From Oscillospiraceae bacterium Marseille-Q3528 (GTDB lineage Bacteria; Bacillota; Clostridia; Lachnospirales; Lachnospiraceae): a DNA stretch of 64,000 nt. Location of the stretch: positions 25,721 through 89,720 of the forward strand of contig JAGTTR010000020.1 of NCBI GenBank assembly GCA_018223385.1, in the 5' to 3' direction. Below the pieces are notes generated by a model. It was not told the origin of the DNA and made no database searches. It was given only the letters and a program-made list of their open reading frames with translations. The translations under genes were made by a program, and so were the position numbers. This document shows positions 53,349 through 61,007 of the stretch, piece after piece. How positions within the stretch are numbered: position 1 is the first letter of the stretch; each line of letters begins with the position of its first letter.

Positions 53349-53774
53349 CCCTTGGCGGCTGAAGAAGTCAGTCAGAATACAGGGGATAGTTCCAGACAGA
53401 TTCTGCGATATATTCATCTGACAGAGTTAATAGCAGAACTTTTAGAATTGGCAGACGAGAAGAAGCTTCCATTTAACACAGCTGTTGAAGTTTCTTATTT
53501 AAGAAGTGAAGAACAGCAGATATTGCTTCAGTATACGAATAATCATAATATGGTACCGTCCATGAAGCAGGCAAAGGAACTGAAGCAGGTTTCAAAAGAG
53601 AGCATGCTGACGTATTCAGAGATTGATCAGATCTGTATGAATGAAAGCACTGAAAAAGTTCAGGTACAGATTCCAGTGAAGAAGCTAAAACAGTATTTCC
53701 CTGAGACATATTCAAAGGCTCAGATGGAAGAAGTGATATTTATGCTCCTGGCATCATGGGCAGAAAAACAATAA
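53349..53774 (+). pseudogene. ParB-like partition protein, C-terminal fragment
   Basis: The frame reads AAEEVSQNTGDSSRQILRYIHLTELIAELLELADEKKL, then FNTAVEVSYL and EQQILLQYTNNHN. This is the HTH and downstream part of the ParB/Spo0J-type proteins carried by Tn1549-like conjugative elements. The N-terminal ParB nuclease-like domain is missing: sequence before about 53349 belongs to the IS junction. About 142 residues remain of an expected 300 or so. The ATG at 53322 lies within IS-side sequence, so no natural start survives. Confidence 0.75.
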
Positions 53775-53809
53775 TATGATATGTGAAATTGGACAGAAGG
53801 AATAAAAAG

Positions 53810-54232
53810 ATGATGATAGAAGATGTAATTAAAAAATCAATATTGCCACTGGCATTTATGCTATTTTGGTTCTGGATGGTATCCACCATCATGAAAGTCA
53901 GTGGACAGACAGACTTGTTCTGGTGGATATTTCTTTCTGGACTTCCATTTGGAATACATAAAATGCGGCTAATCCTGATTCCAAAAGGAATGGATATAAC
54001 AGCAACACTTGGGATGGCTGCATTAAGTGTCATCATTGGAGCCTTGATTGGAAGTATCATGATTAAGGACGCAGGGAAAGCAGAAAGAAAGGCAGTGGCA
54101 CAGAAAAAGGCAATGACAGGAAAAGAAAAGAAACCTTCAATCCATGAACGCCTGGAAATCAATAAGAGAATTATCCAGGAAAAACAGGGAAAAGATAAGC
54201 CGGAGAGAGGAGCTGATTTAGGTGTAAGATAA
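53810..54232 (+). CDS. ICE-associated small membrane protein (DUF6050-like)
   Basis: This protein of about 140 residues has an N-terminal hydrophobic helix (ILPLAFMLFWFWMVSTIM), LFWWIFLSGLPFGIHKMRLILIPKG, and a third hydrophobic span (LGMAALSVIIGALIGSIMI). A long charged, basic C-terminal tail follows. The PFGIHKM segment recalls a protein family found next to parB in Tn1549-type conjugative elements. Function is unknown. The start at 53810 follows AGAAGGAATAAAAAG. It is ended by a terminator and so is separate from the cassette that follows. Confidence 0.65.
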   Translation: MMIEDVIKKSILPLAFMLFWFWMVSTIMKVSGQTDLFWWIFLSGLPFGIHKMRLILIPKGMDITATLGMAALSVIIGALIGSIMIKDAGKAERKAVAQKKAMTGKEKKPSIHERLEINKRIIQEKQGKDKPERGADLGVR

Positions 54233-54256
54233 ACAGCGGATATTAAGCTACTAATG

Positions 54257-54291
54257 AGGATGTGGGAAGTTGATCCCTACATCCTTTTTTA
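54257..54291 (+). terminator. Terminator after the DUF6050-like gene
   Basis: GGATGTGGG (54258-54266) pairs with CCCTACATCC (one bulge), followed by TTTTTT. It separates the ICE gene from the next cassette. Confidence 0.8.
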
Positions 54292-54343
54292 GTGCGTAAA
54301 AAATGATTGAATGTTATAATAATAGCAGATTGGAGGTGGATTA

Positions 54344-54823
54344 ATGCTAACCACACCATTAGGAGATATTGAAATATATGTAGATGACAACAAAGTTGAA
54401 TATACGGAAAAGAATATTGGAGTGTCAGACAAATTATGTCCTGACGTTAATGGGAGATATGCCATTAAAATTGATTTTATCCCAGATGGAAAAATACATA
54501 CAATATCTTGTAAAATAAAGGGGCATGTTTCATCTAAAAAGGATGGAATAGAACCAGGAGAACGATTAGAATTGAAATCGTTTTACAAAGATAATACTAA
54601 ATTGTCAATAGGCATGGAAGGCGAATCAGGATATTATGCGGATGGTATGTGCATCTCAGATATATATGATTACGATAACGAGTATATGGAAGACGGTGTT
54701 TTATATTTGGTTATGAAAGAAACTAAGACGACAACATATGTATTTGGCATTGCATGGATTGAAAGTGTTACAACAGAAAACGACGTACAGACATGGTATG
54801 GAGCAGATCCAACATTATTTTGA
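54344..54823 (+). CDS. Unknown protein, first gene of the three-gene cassette
   Basis: This 159-residue soluble, acidic protein has no family I recognise and no signal peptide or membrane helix. The sequence alternates short strands (DIEIYVDD, RYAIKIDFIP, IHTISCKI, YVFGIAWIESV), so a small beta-rich fold is likely. The C-terminal TWYGADPTLF is hydrophobic. It starts after TTGGAGGTGGATTA, about 24 bp past a TATAAT (54315-54320). It is followed 21 bp later by the glycine-rich gene and is very probably co-expressed with it. Base use is AT-rich like the rest of the island. Confidence 0.7.
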   Translation: MLTTPLGDIEIYVDDNKVEYTEKNIGVSDKLCPDVNGRYAIKIDFIPDGKIHTISCKIKGHVSSKKDGIEPGERLELKSFYKDNTKLSIGMEGESGYYADGMCISDIYDYDNEYMEDGVLYLVMKETKTTTYVFGIAWIESVTTENDVQTWYGADPTLF

Positions 54824-54844
54824 CAAGAAAGAAGGATAATTGTT

Positions 54845-55936
54845 ATGGGAAAACCGTTTAAAGATAAATTGAAAAACGTAGGAGATTTTATTAGTGGAAC
54901 TATTGCAGAGGTAGAAAAACAGGCAAAAGATAGGGAGGTGCTTGATAAGATTTCTAAGGGAACGAAAGATGGTCTTGTGTTCGTATCAAACGGAGTAAAG
55001 GATGGAGCCGAAAAGATTACAAATGGAGCAAAAACAAGTGCTGATACGATAAAAAATGTAGTGGCTGAACATAAAAAACAGGGCACACAAGACGATAACA
55101 AAGAAAAGCAGGGAAGTCTTGATGACCAACTTCATAATGCAGTAAACAGGTATAATGCGGCATATGCTGAGTTTGAGAACAACGGCTCAGCGATTCTTAG
55201 ACAACGGGAACGATCTATGGATTTACTGGAAAATGTTGAAAACTTAATAAACAGTATTGCAAATCATCCAAAGAATTTTGATGCAGATTTTAAGGAGATA
55301 CATTTTTATAAAAAAGAATTCAAAGATGTATGTGATTATGCAACACAAGAACTTGATGCAGCCAAGAAATCCATGGCAGGTGTAGGTGCAGGAGTAGCCG
55401 GAGGTATGGCTGTAGCCAGTTTGGCTCCGAGTGCAGCTATGTGGGTAGCAACTACATTTGGTACAGCTTCTACAGGAACTGCTATATCAACATTGTCAGG
55501 TGCAGCCGCTACTAATGCAGCTTTAGCATGGCTTGGAGGTGGTGCAGCCGCTGCCGGGGGAGGTGGAATGGCATCTGGAACTGCATTTCTGGCAATGGCC
55601 GGTCCAGTAGGCTGGACAATTGGAGGAGCTACATTATTAGCATCAATTGCTCTGTTTGCAAATAAGAAAATCAAACTTGGTAAAGAAAAAAAAGAAGAGA
55701 TTGAGGCAGTATTACACAATGTTGAATTAGTTAGTGAAGTTAATGTCAAAATGCAGTCATTATTAGATAAGACGGACAAATTAAGAAGTATGTTGAATGA
55801 TCAGTACGGAAATTGTATGACTTACTATGGAAAGAATTTTATAGAAATAGCAGATGAAGGGCAAATGTTATTGGGAACACTTGTGAACAATGCAAAATCT
55901 TTAGCAGCAACGCTTGGTGAAACTGTGGAGGAATAA
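54845..55936 (+). CDS. Unknown glycine-rich membrane-active-like protein, cassette gene 2
   Basis: This 363-residue protein is of no named family. Residues 1-85 are amphipathic and repetitive (KDGLVFVSNGVKDGAEKITNGAKTSADTI), and about 95-170 form a helical/coiled-coil stretch. Residues about 176-272 are a long Gly/Ala-rich hydrophobic region (GVGAGVAGGMAVASLAP, AWLGGGAAAAGGGGMASG, AMAGPVGWTIGGATLLASIALF) able to form glycine-zipper membrane hairpins, and the tail is helical. The layout (helical bundle around a buried hydrophobic hairpin) resembles alpha-helical pore formers, which is inference. No secretion signal is present. It is 5 bp ahead of gene 3. Confidence 0.75.
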   Translation: MGKPFKDKLKNVGDFISGTIAEVEKQAKDREVLDKISKGTKDGLVFVSNGVKDGAEKITNGAKTSADTIKNVVAEHKKQGTQDDNKEKQGSLDDQLHNAVNRYNAAYAEFENNGSAILRQRERSMDLLENVENLINSIANHPKNFDADFKEIHFYKKEFKDVCDYATQELDAAKKSMAGVGAGVAGGMAVASLAPSAAMWVATTFGTASTGTAISTLSGAAATNAALAWLGGGAAAAGGGGMASGTAFLAMAGPVGWTIGGATLLASIALFANKKIKLGKEKKEEIEAVLHNVELVSEVNVKMQSLLDKTDKLRSMLNDQYGNCMTYYGKNFIEIADEGQMLLGTLVNNAKSLAATLGETVEE

Positions 55937-55941
55937 AGTAA

Positions 55942-57423
55942 ATGATAGAAGCTAAAAAGATGATTAAAAGTGGGCAAGAACAAGCTGTTGCTTCATGGAT
56001 TAATTACCTGAATCAAGTGCGATTAGACAGATTGATGGAAGCATTGCAGAAAGAAGAATTAAATCTGAACGAAGCGATGTCTACCATTAGTGAAACACTT
56101 AAAACTATTAGCAGAGATATCGTGAATAATGGAAAAGGACGAGGCGGCCAATATGGAATGCACGGATTTATTGCTGAAGTTGCAGAATGTGGTATTGGAA
56201 ATGCCAGAGAACAGATAGAAGGAAAAGCACCAATATACGAATGGATTAATGATAATGGGCCTGAAGATTTGAGAAGGGGAGCAACACTAATCCAGCAGAA
56301 ATTTGTAAACGGAGGCGGGCATTTATCATTACAGGCAATTCGTATGCATTTAAATGCTTATCCTGATTTTCTTGATAATGGCGGAGTATATCAGATTCCG
56401 GAAGACCATTACGAGAAAATCAAGTGGCTGCTTTCGATTTCAGAAAAAGAAGCAAATAAAATGCCGACTTTAACAGGCGATTTTTCTCTGAAACAGTGGA
56501 GAGAAGTACATGAATTTTTTAAAAATGGTGATATTCCATTAGATAAAGTAGAACCGTCTAAATTAAAATATTCTGAAGTCCAGAAAGGCACATACGAACA
56601 GACTTTTTCAAAAGAAAAGGGTAGTTTAAGAAAACGAAATCAGGAAAGAAAAGAACAGGCATATAATAAAAGTAAACCTACGTTATCTGAGGGAGTGAAA
56701 GCAACAGCAGCTGCAGCCGCAATTGAGGGTGCTATGGCATTGTGCCTGGAAATAGCTGAAAAAAGAAAGTCTGGTAAGAAATTCAATGCTTTTGATGAGG
56801 ATGATTGGAAAGAGATTGCAGCTACTACAGGAAAGGGAACCTTGAAGGGTGGGGTACGAGGAGCATCTATTTATACATTGACAAATTTTATTGCAACTCC
56901 GGCAGCTGTAGCAAGCGCAATGGTAACAGCAACATTTGGTATTGCGGAACAGGCATATCAATTAAAGCAGGGAAATGTAGATGAACAGAGATTTATTGAG
57001 AATTCAGAAATGTTATGTTTAGATGCTTCAGTTAGTGCACTTTCTTCATTTGCAGGCCAAGTATTGATTCCGGTTCCTGTACTTGGCGCAGTGATTGGCA
57101 ATACTGTAGGAATCATGATGTATCAGATCGCAAAAGATAATCTGTCAGCCAGAGAACAGAAGATATTTGAAGAATATGCAGAAGCAGTACATCAGCTGGA
57201 TGTTTCATTACAGGATCAGTATCAGAAATTTGTAGATGAAATTGGTAAGGATACGAAGCTGTTCATGGAATTATTAAACAGGGCATTTGCACCAGACATT
57301 CGTGTAGCCTTTGAAGGTTCTATTGATTTGGCAAAATCATGTGGAGTACCAGTAGATGAGATATTAGATAGCAAAGAAAAAATAGCATCGTTTTTTTATG
57401 GATTGAAAGATGATGTGTTATAA
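55942..57423 (+). CDS. Unknown protein with hydrophobic core, cassette gene 3
   Basis: This 493-residue protein is of no family I can name. Residues 1-60 are helical. About 65-165 look like a compact conserved domain ([67 protein letters not shown]). A charged Lys/Arg linker (about 210-250) precedes two hydrophobic blocks, about 303-345 ([26 protein letters not shown]) and 363-400 ([26 protein letters not shown]). The tail is helical. It is tightly coupled to gene 2 (5 bp). The stop lies just before a broken BREX gene. Confidence 0.75.
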   Translation: MIEAKKMIKSGQEQAVASWINYLNQVRLDRLMEALQKEELNLNEAMSTISETLKTISRDIVNNGKGRGGQYGMHGFIAEVAECGIGNAREQIEGKAPIYEWINDNGPEDLRRGATLIQQKFVNGGGHLSLQAIRMHLNAYPDFLDNGGVYQIPEDHYEKIKWLLSISEKEANKMPTLTGDFSLKQWREVHEFFKNGDIPLDKVEPSKLKYSEVQKGTYEQTFSKEKGSLRKRNQERKEQAYNKSKPTLSEGVKATAAAAAIEGAMALCLEIAEKRKSGKKFNAFDEDDWKEIAATTGKGTLKGGVRGASIYTLTNFIATPAAVASAMVTATFGIAEQAYQLKQGNVDEQRFIENSEMLCLDASVSALSSFAGQVLIPVPVLGAVIGNTVGIMMYQIAKDNLSAREQKIFEEYAEAVHQLDVSLQDQYQKFVDEIGKDTKLFMELLNRAFAPDIRVAFEGSIDLAKSCGVPVDEILDSKEKIASFFYGLKDDVL

Positions 57424-57424
57424 A

Positions 57425-57857
57425 TCACCCATCGGTTGGATGTATCAGTATTACAATACCGAGCCTAAAAGTGCTGCATTTGGAAAAAAAGGTAAAATTA
57501 CAAAAGAGGAGATTCCTGCAGTTACACAGTTATTCACACCAGACTGGATTGTACGGTATATGGTCGAAAACAGTTTAGTTCGTTTATGGATAGAAGGTCA
57601 TCCAGATACGTGGGAATTGTTGAAAGATAACTGGAAGTATTATCTGGAAGAAGCACAGCAAGAACTAGAAGTGAAGTTGCAGCTTGCAGAAATTCGTAAA
57701 GAATATGCACAGTTAAATCCGGAAGATCTGACATTTATACTATCTCCTTTGGAAAGACGAATGTCAGGAACGTTTTAATCAGTTGAAATCAAATGAAAAA
57801 GAATTGAACCAGTTTTTTATCAATATCTATGGTTTACAGCGAACAAGGAAAACATAG
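57425..57857 (+). pseudogene. pglX: BREX methyltransferase PglX, internal-deletion remnant
   Basis: Two fragments in different frames both match PglX, the adenine methyltransferase of BREX phage-defence systems. The first (to TAA at 57778) reads [60 protein letters not shown] and [14 protein letters not shown], the region just before the DPxxGSG/NPPY catalytic part. The second (about 57741-57857, ending TAG) reads [20 protein letters not shown] and FFINIYGLQ, a downstream PglX segment. The catalytic domain between them is deleted, so no activity is possible. No other BREX gene is visible. Confidence 0.75.
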
Positions 57858-57911
57858 AAGTGCAGATTGAGTTTACTTTCGATGGCAGCACTCTTGGAGG
57901 AAAGCAGCTTG
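57833..57911 (+). pseudogene. Fragment of a surface-adhesin VaFE-type repeat
   Basis: In a third frame the sequence reads FTANKENIEVQIEFTFDGST and LGGKQLV. This resembles the repeat with an EFTFDGSxLAGK strand found in ICE-encoded, pilin-like surface proteins. Only about 26 residues remain, fused on both sides to unrelated fragments. Identification is tentative. Confidence 0.35.
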
Positions 57912-57917
57912 TAACAT

Positions 57918-58379
57918 GTGCTTCAGTATTATGCATTTGGAAGAATCCCGACAGGTATCGGCAATCAGGTAATCGTTCAGGTGACAGCATCGCAGGAAGG
58001 AAAAGGCGGAACGACCTATTGGAGTTGGTATGGATTTGGAGGCAGGGTAGAGTGGTGTGCCTGCTTTGTGTCCTGGTGTGCAGACCAGAGCGGTTATATT
58101 CAAAGTGGAGTCATTCCGAAATTTTCTCTTTGTTCGGACGGTGTGAAGTGGTTTGAAAGTAAAGGCAGGTTCCGTGACGGAAGTTATACCCCGGTGGCAG
58201 GAGATATTATTTTCTTTGACTGGGGAAATAATGGAACGATTGACCACGTTGGAATTGTAGAGAGTGTCAGCGGTGGAACCGTCAATACCATAGAAGGCAA
58301 CAGTGGGGATAAAGTGGCAAGACGGAGTTACCGTATCGGAAGCAGTAATATTTATGGATACGGTGTCCCGGCATATTAA
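57918..58379 (+). pseudogene. CHAP domain of an ICE cell-wall hydrolase, N-terminally truncated
   Basis: The 153-residue open frame is the C-terminal CHAP amidase/endopeptidase domain of the conjugative-transfer wall hydrolase of Tn916/Tn1549-type elements. It shows GNQVIVQVTASQEGKGGTTYW, SWYGFGGRVEWCACFVSWCA (catalytic Cys), AGDIIFFDWGN, TIDHVGIVE (catalytic His) and NTIEGNSGD. The usual upstream membrane helix and lysozyme-like domain are missing, and there is no ribosome site at the ATG (57918). The domain itself is intact, so only the enzyme's delivery part is lost. Confidence 0.8.
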
Positions 58380-58407
58380 ACGAAAAATGTATATAGCACA
58401 AATTCAG

Positions 58408-58436
58408 AAGTATATCCATACTTACATCTCTATAAT
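58408..58436 (+). promoter_or_regulatory. Candidate MATE promoter with dyad
   Basis: AAGTAT-ATCC-ATACTT (58408-58423) is a perfect short dyad ending 7 bp before TATAAT (58431-58436). No -35 is recognisable, as is common for activator-dependent promoters. The AraC-type gene downstream is the obvious candidate regulator. Confidence 0.4.
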
Positions 58437-58461
58437 AAAGAAAAAAAGGAGAGAGGTAAGT

Positions 58462-59799
58462 ATGGATATTAAACAAATCAAAGAAAACAAAATAAGAATG
58501 ATACTCCAGTTTTCCATTCCGAGTATCATTGCAATGTTATTACAGACAGTAATAACAATAACGGATGGATATTTTACTGGGAACTATGTAGGTCAAAATG
58601 CGTTGGCTGCAATCAATTTGGGATTACCGATACTGTATTTTTACCTTGGAACAGGACTTTGCATTGGTGTAGGTGGTTCTGTTATCAGTGGCAGAATGCT
58701 TGGGGCAAATGAACAAAAAAAATCATCAGAAGTATTTTCACAGACAGTAGTAGCTGCCCTGATCACATGTGTGGCAATCTCTGTTATGGTATTTTTACTT
58801 TTCACACCAACCTTGAAGATTTTAAGAGCAGACGGTGATCTGTCAGTTTACTTTACTGAGTATTATAGAATCATGCTGTTTACGTATCCACTTATGGTAA
58901 TTGGAACAATCCTTGGAATGTTTATCCGTGTTGATGGCAAACCGCAGATTTGTATGCTTGTCAGTATTGCAGGATGTATCTTGAATGGAGTTCTCGATTT
59001 CTTTTTTGTGGATATTATGAGATTTGGAATTCAGGGAAGTGCTGTAGCATCATTAATTGTACAGCTATTGACTGTATTGGTTCAGATGTTTTACTTCATT
59101 AGTCGAAAAACAGGAATCGGATTTCGGAAGTTTTCATTTGACAGAGGGATAAACAAGGAAATGATTCTCAATGGTTCTTCTGAATTTATAGGAGAGATGG
59201 CCAGTGCCATATCCATGTTTATGTTTAACTATGTGATTATGAAATATGTAGGAGCAGAAGGCGTTGCAGCTTTTACAATTTTGGGATTTGTAGTTTATGG
59301 GTACAGTATGATCTGTATTGGATTTGGGCAGGGAATCAGTCCTCTTGTCAGTAGATGTTGGGGTGCGAGAGAGAAAGAGACGGCTTTTGCTTTAAGAAAA
59401 ATTACGAATAAGATGTTGTTTATGATAGGATTGATCATAGCTATATCATTTTTTGTGGCAGGAAAGCAGTATGCAGGTTTGTTTGGATGTAATAATGAAG
59501 TGGCTGATATGGTTGCAACAGGTTTTAAAATTTATGCTGTAACATTTCTTGCTATGGGATATAATGTAGTGAATTCTATGTATTTTACAAGCTGTGGGGA
59601 CGCAGAGTCATCTGCAATCATTTCGACATTAAGAGGAATAGTTTTCCTTTTGGGATTTGCGCTGGTTCTTCCTGCAATTTTAGGAATGACGGGTGTATGG
59701 CTTACTGCTCCATGCTCTGAAATACTTACAGCGATCATTGCAGTATTTTTAATAAGGAAGCAAACGGGTAAACGAAAGTGTGGTGAACTGAATGGATAA
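58462..59799 (+). CDS. MATE-family multidrug efflux protein
   Basis: This 445-residue, 12-helix antiporter of the MATE family, DinF/NorM-like, exports drugs in exchange for Na+ or H+. The start at 58462 follows AAAGGAGAGAGGTAAGT; longer in-frame starts run into the CHAP fragment. Family segments are ILQFSIPSIIAMLLQTVITITDGYF, GLPILYFYLGTGLCIGVGGSVISGRMLGA and the second-half repeat SEFIGEMASAISMFMFNYVIMKYVG. The next gene, an AraC-type regulator, overlaps it by 8 bp. Confidence 0.92.
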   Translation: MDIKQIKENKIRMILQFSIPSIIAMLLQTVITITDGYFTGNYVGQNALAAINLGLPILYFYLGTGLCIGVGGSVISGRMLGANEQKKSSEVFSQTVVAALITCVAISVMVFLLFTPTLKILRADGDLSVYFTEYYRIMLFTYPLMVIGTILGMFIRVDGKPQICMLVSIAGCILNGVLDFFFVDIMRFGIQGSAVASLIVQLLTVLVQMFYFISRKTGIGFRKFSFDRGINKEMILNGSSEFIGEMASAISMFMFNYVIMKYVGAEGVAAFTILGFVVYGYSMICIGFGQGISPLVSRCWGAREKETAFALRKITNKMLFMIGLIIAISFFVAGKQYAGLFGCNNEVADMVATGFKIYAVTFLAMGYNVVNSMYFTSCGDAESSAIISTLRGIVFLLGFALVLPAILGMTGVWLTAPCSEILTAIIAVFLIRKQTGKRKCGELNG

Positions 59800-60658
59800 T
59801 ACTGAAAATTATGAAATACGCAGTGCAGTGATAAATAAAGCCATTAACTATATATTTGACCATATTGATGAGGAAATTACAGTAGATGATGTAGCTCATT
59901 ATTGTTCTTATTCCAGATATCATCTGACACGTATGTTCAAAGAACAAACGGATGAAGCTCTTTATCAATTTATTAAGAGGATTCGTCTGGAGAGAAGTGC
60001 ATGGTGTCTGAAAGTTGAGAAAGAAAAAAGCATTACAGAAATTGGTGAAAAATATGGATACTCCTCGTCAAATTTTGCAACAGCATTTAAAAAGCATCTG
60101 AATTTATCGCCGGGTGATTTCCGGAAAACAAGTGAGCAGATGGTGGAAAAAAGTTCATTTTCTCATGGGGTAACATTAGATGCTCTTGATGATGCAGGTA
60201 AATTAATCACTGTCGAAAATCTTGACAGCTTTACAGTTATATATGAAAGAAAGAAGGGAAATTATCATGAGCTTCCCCGGGAGTGGTGCCGGTTTATAGA
60301 AAAATATGAGCATCTCGCCACAGAAGAAACGTTATATATGGAATGTACCATTGATGATCCAACGATTACAGACGAAGATCATTGCATGTATGAGCTGTGT
60401 CAGACTGTTTTTCCAGAGCAACTGGTATTGAAGAAAAATGAACATATACTGTTTCAGAATTTTCAGGGAGGAAAATATGCGGCGTATCATTTTAAGGGTT
60501 TTCCTCAGTTCCTTTTTATGGTATATCAGGAGATATTTTGCAGATGGATTTCAAGAACCGGAAATCAGTTAGACGAAAAACGACCGATTTTTGATATTTA
60601 TCGCCTAGTGGGTGAAGATGGATATATGGAAATAGATATCTGCTTTCCGTTGAAATAA
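59792..60658 (+). CDS. AraC-family regulator with GyrI-like effector domain
   Basis: This 288-residue regulator has the AraC double HTH at the N-terminus (about 15-112: EEITVDDVAHYCSYSRYHLTRMFKEQT, ITEIGEKYGYSSSNFATAFKKHLNLSPGDFRK). A GyrI-like small-molecule-binding domain (about 130-288: ENLDSFTVIYERKKGNYHEL, DIYRLVGEDGYMEIDICFPL) follows. This SoxS/Rob/MarA-like layout is typical of drug-responsive activators. Overlap with the MATE gene suggests it senses a substrate of that pump and controls the operon. Confidence 0.9.
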   Translation: MDNTENYEIRSAVINKAINYIFDHIDEEITVDDVAHYCSYSRYHLTRMFKEQTDEALYQFIKRIRLERSAWCLKVEKEKSITEIGEKYGYSSSNFATAFKKHLNLSPGDFRKTSEQMVEKSSFSHGVTLDALDDAGKLITVENLDSFTVIYERKKGNYHELPREWCRFIEKYEHLATEETLYMECTIDDPTITDEDHCMYELCQTVFPEQLVLKKNEHILFQNFQGGKYAAYHFKGFPQFLFMVYQEIFCRWISRTGNQLDEKRPIFDIYRLVGEDGYMEIDICFPLK

Positions 60659-60672
60659 AATACTTGACAAAT

Positions 60673-60713
60673 AAACGACTGTTTACTGAAGTAAATAATG
60701 TAAACGGTCGTTT
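60673..60713. promoter_or_regulatory. Long inverted repeat, TetR-type operator
   Basis: AAACGACTGTTTAC (60673-60686) and GTAAACGGTCGTTT (60700-60713) pair over 14 bp with one mismatch. The repeat follows a TTGACA and precedes the broken TetR gene by 22 bp, where such regulators bind. It could also act as a weak terminator for the AraC gene. Confidence 0.55.
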
Positions 60714-60735
60714 GTCTTTACAAAAGAGATGATAT

Positions 60736-60881
60736 ATGGGAAGTATAAAGGAAGAAATTATGACTGTGGCACTTCACTTGTTTGCGAAAAATGGATATGA
60801 AGCTGTATCTGTGAGTCAGATTGAAAGGACTTTGGAATGACTAAGGAAGCGTTATACGGACATTATGAAAATAAGCTGTAA
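60736..60881 (+). pseudogene. TetR-family regulator, frameshifted N-terminal fragment
   Basis: The frame begins MGSIKEEIMTVALHLFAKNG, then YEAVSVSQIERTLE, a TetR N-terminal helix set, and ends at TGA 60838. Shifting frame by one gives GMTKEALYGHYENKL, the recognition helix and following block of TetR proteins, ending at TAA 60879-60881. The ligand-binding domain is absent. It is therefore doubly inactivated, by a frameshift and a truncation, although its palindromic operator remains upstream. Confidence 0.75.
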
Positions 60882-61007
60882 ACGAAGGTATAGCATAACG
60901 CAATGATTTTTAACAAAACTCAGTAGAAAATGTTAAAGGAAGTTGGTCGTAAGGATGCTTCTTTTATGCTAAAATATGTTAAAAATAATTGCAAAGGTGG
61001 GAAAAGT

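Noticed and set aside
57860..58156. 98-codon plus-strand frame (MQIEFTFDGS...) as a gene
   Set aside because: After the first 18 residues it is an out-of-frame reading of the CHAP domain; only the short VaFE-like start is meaningful.
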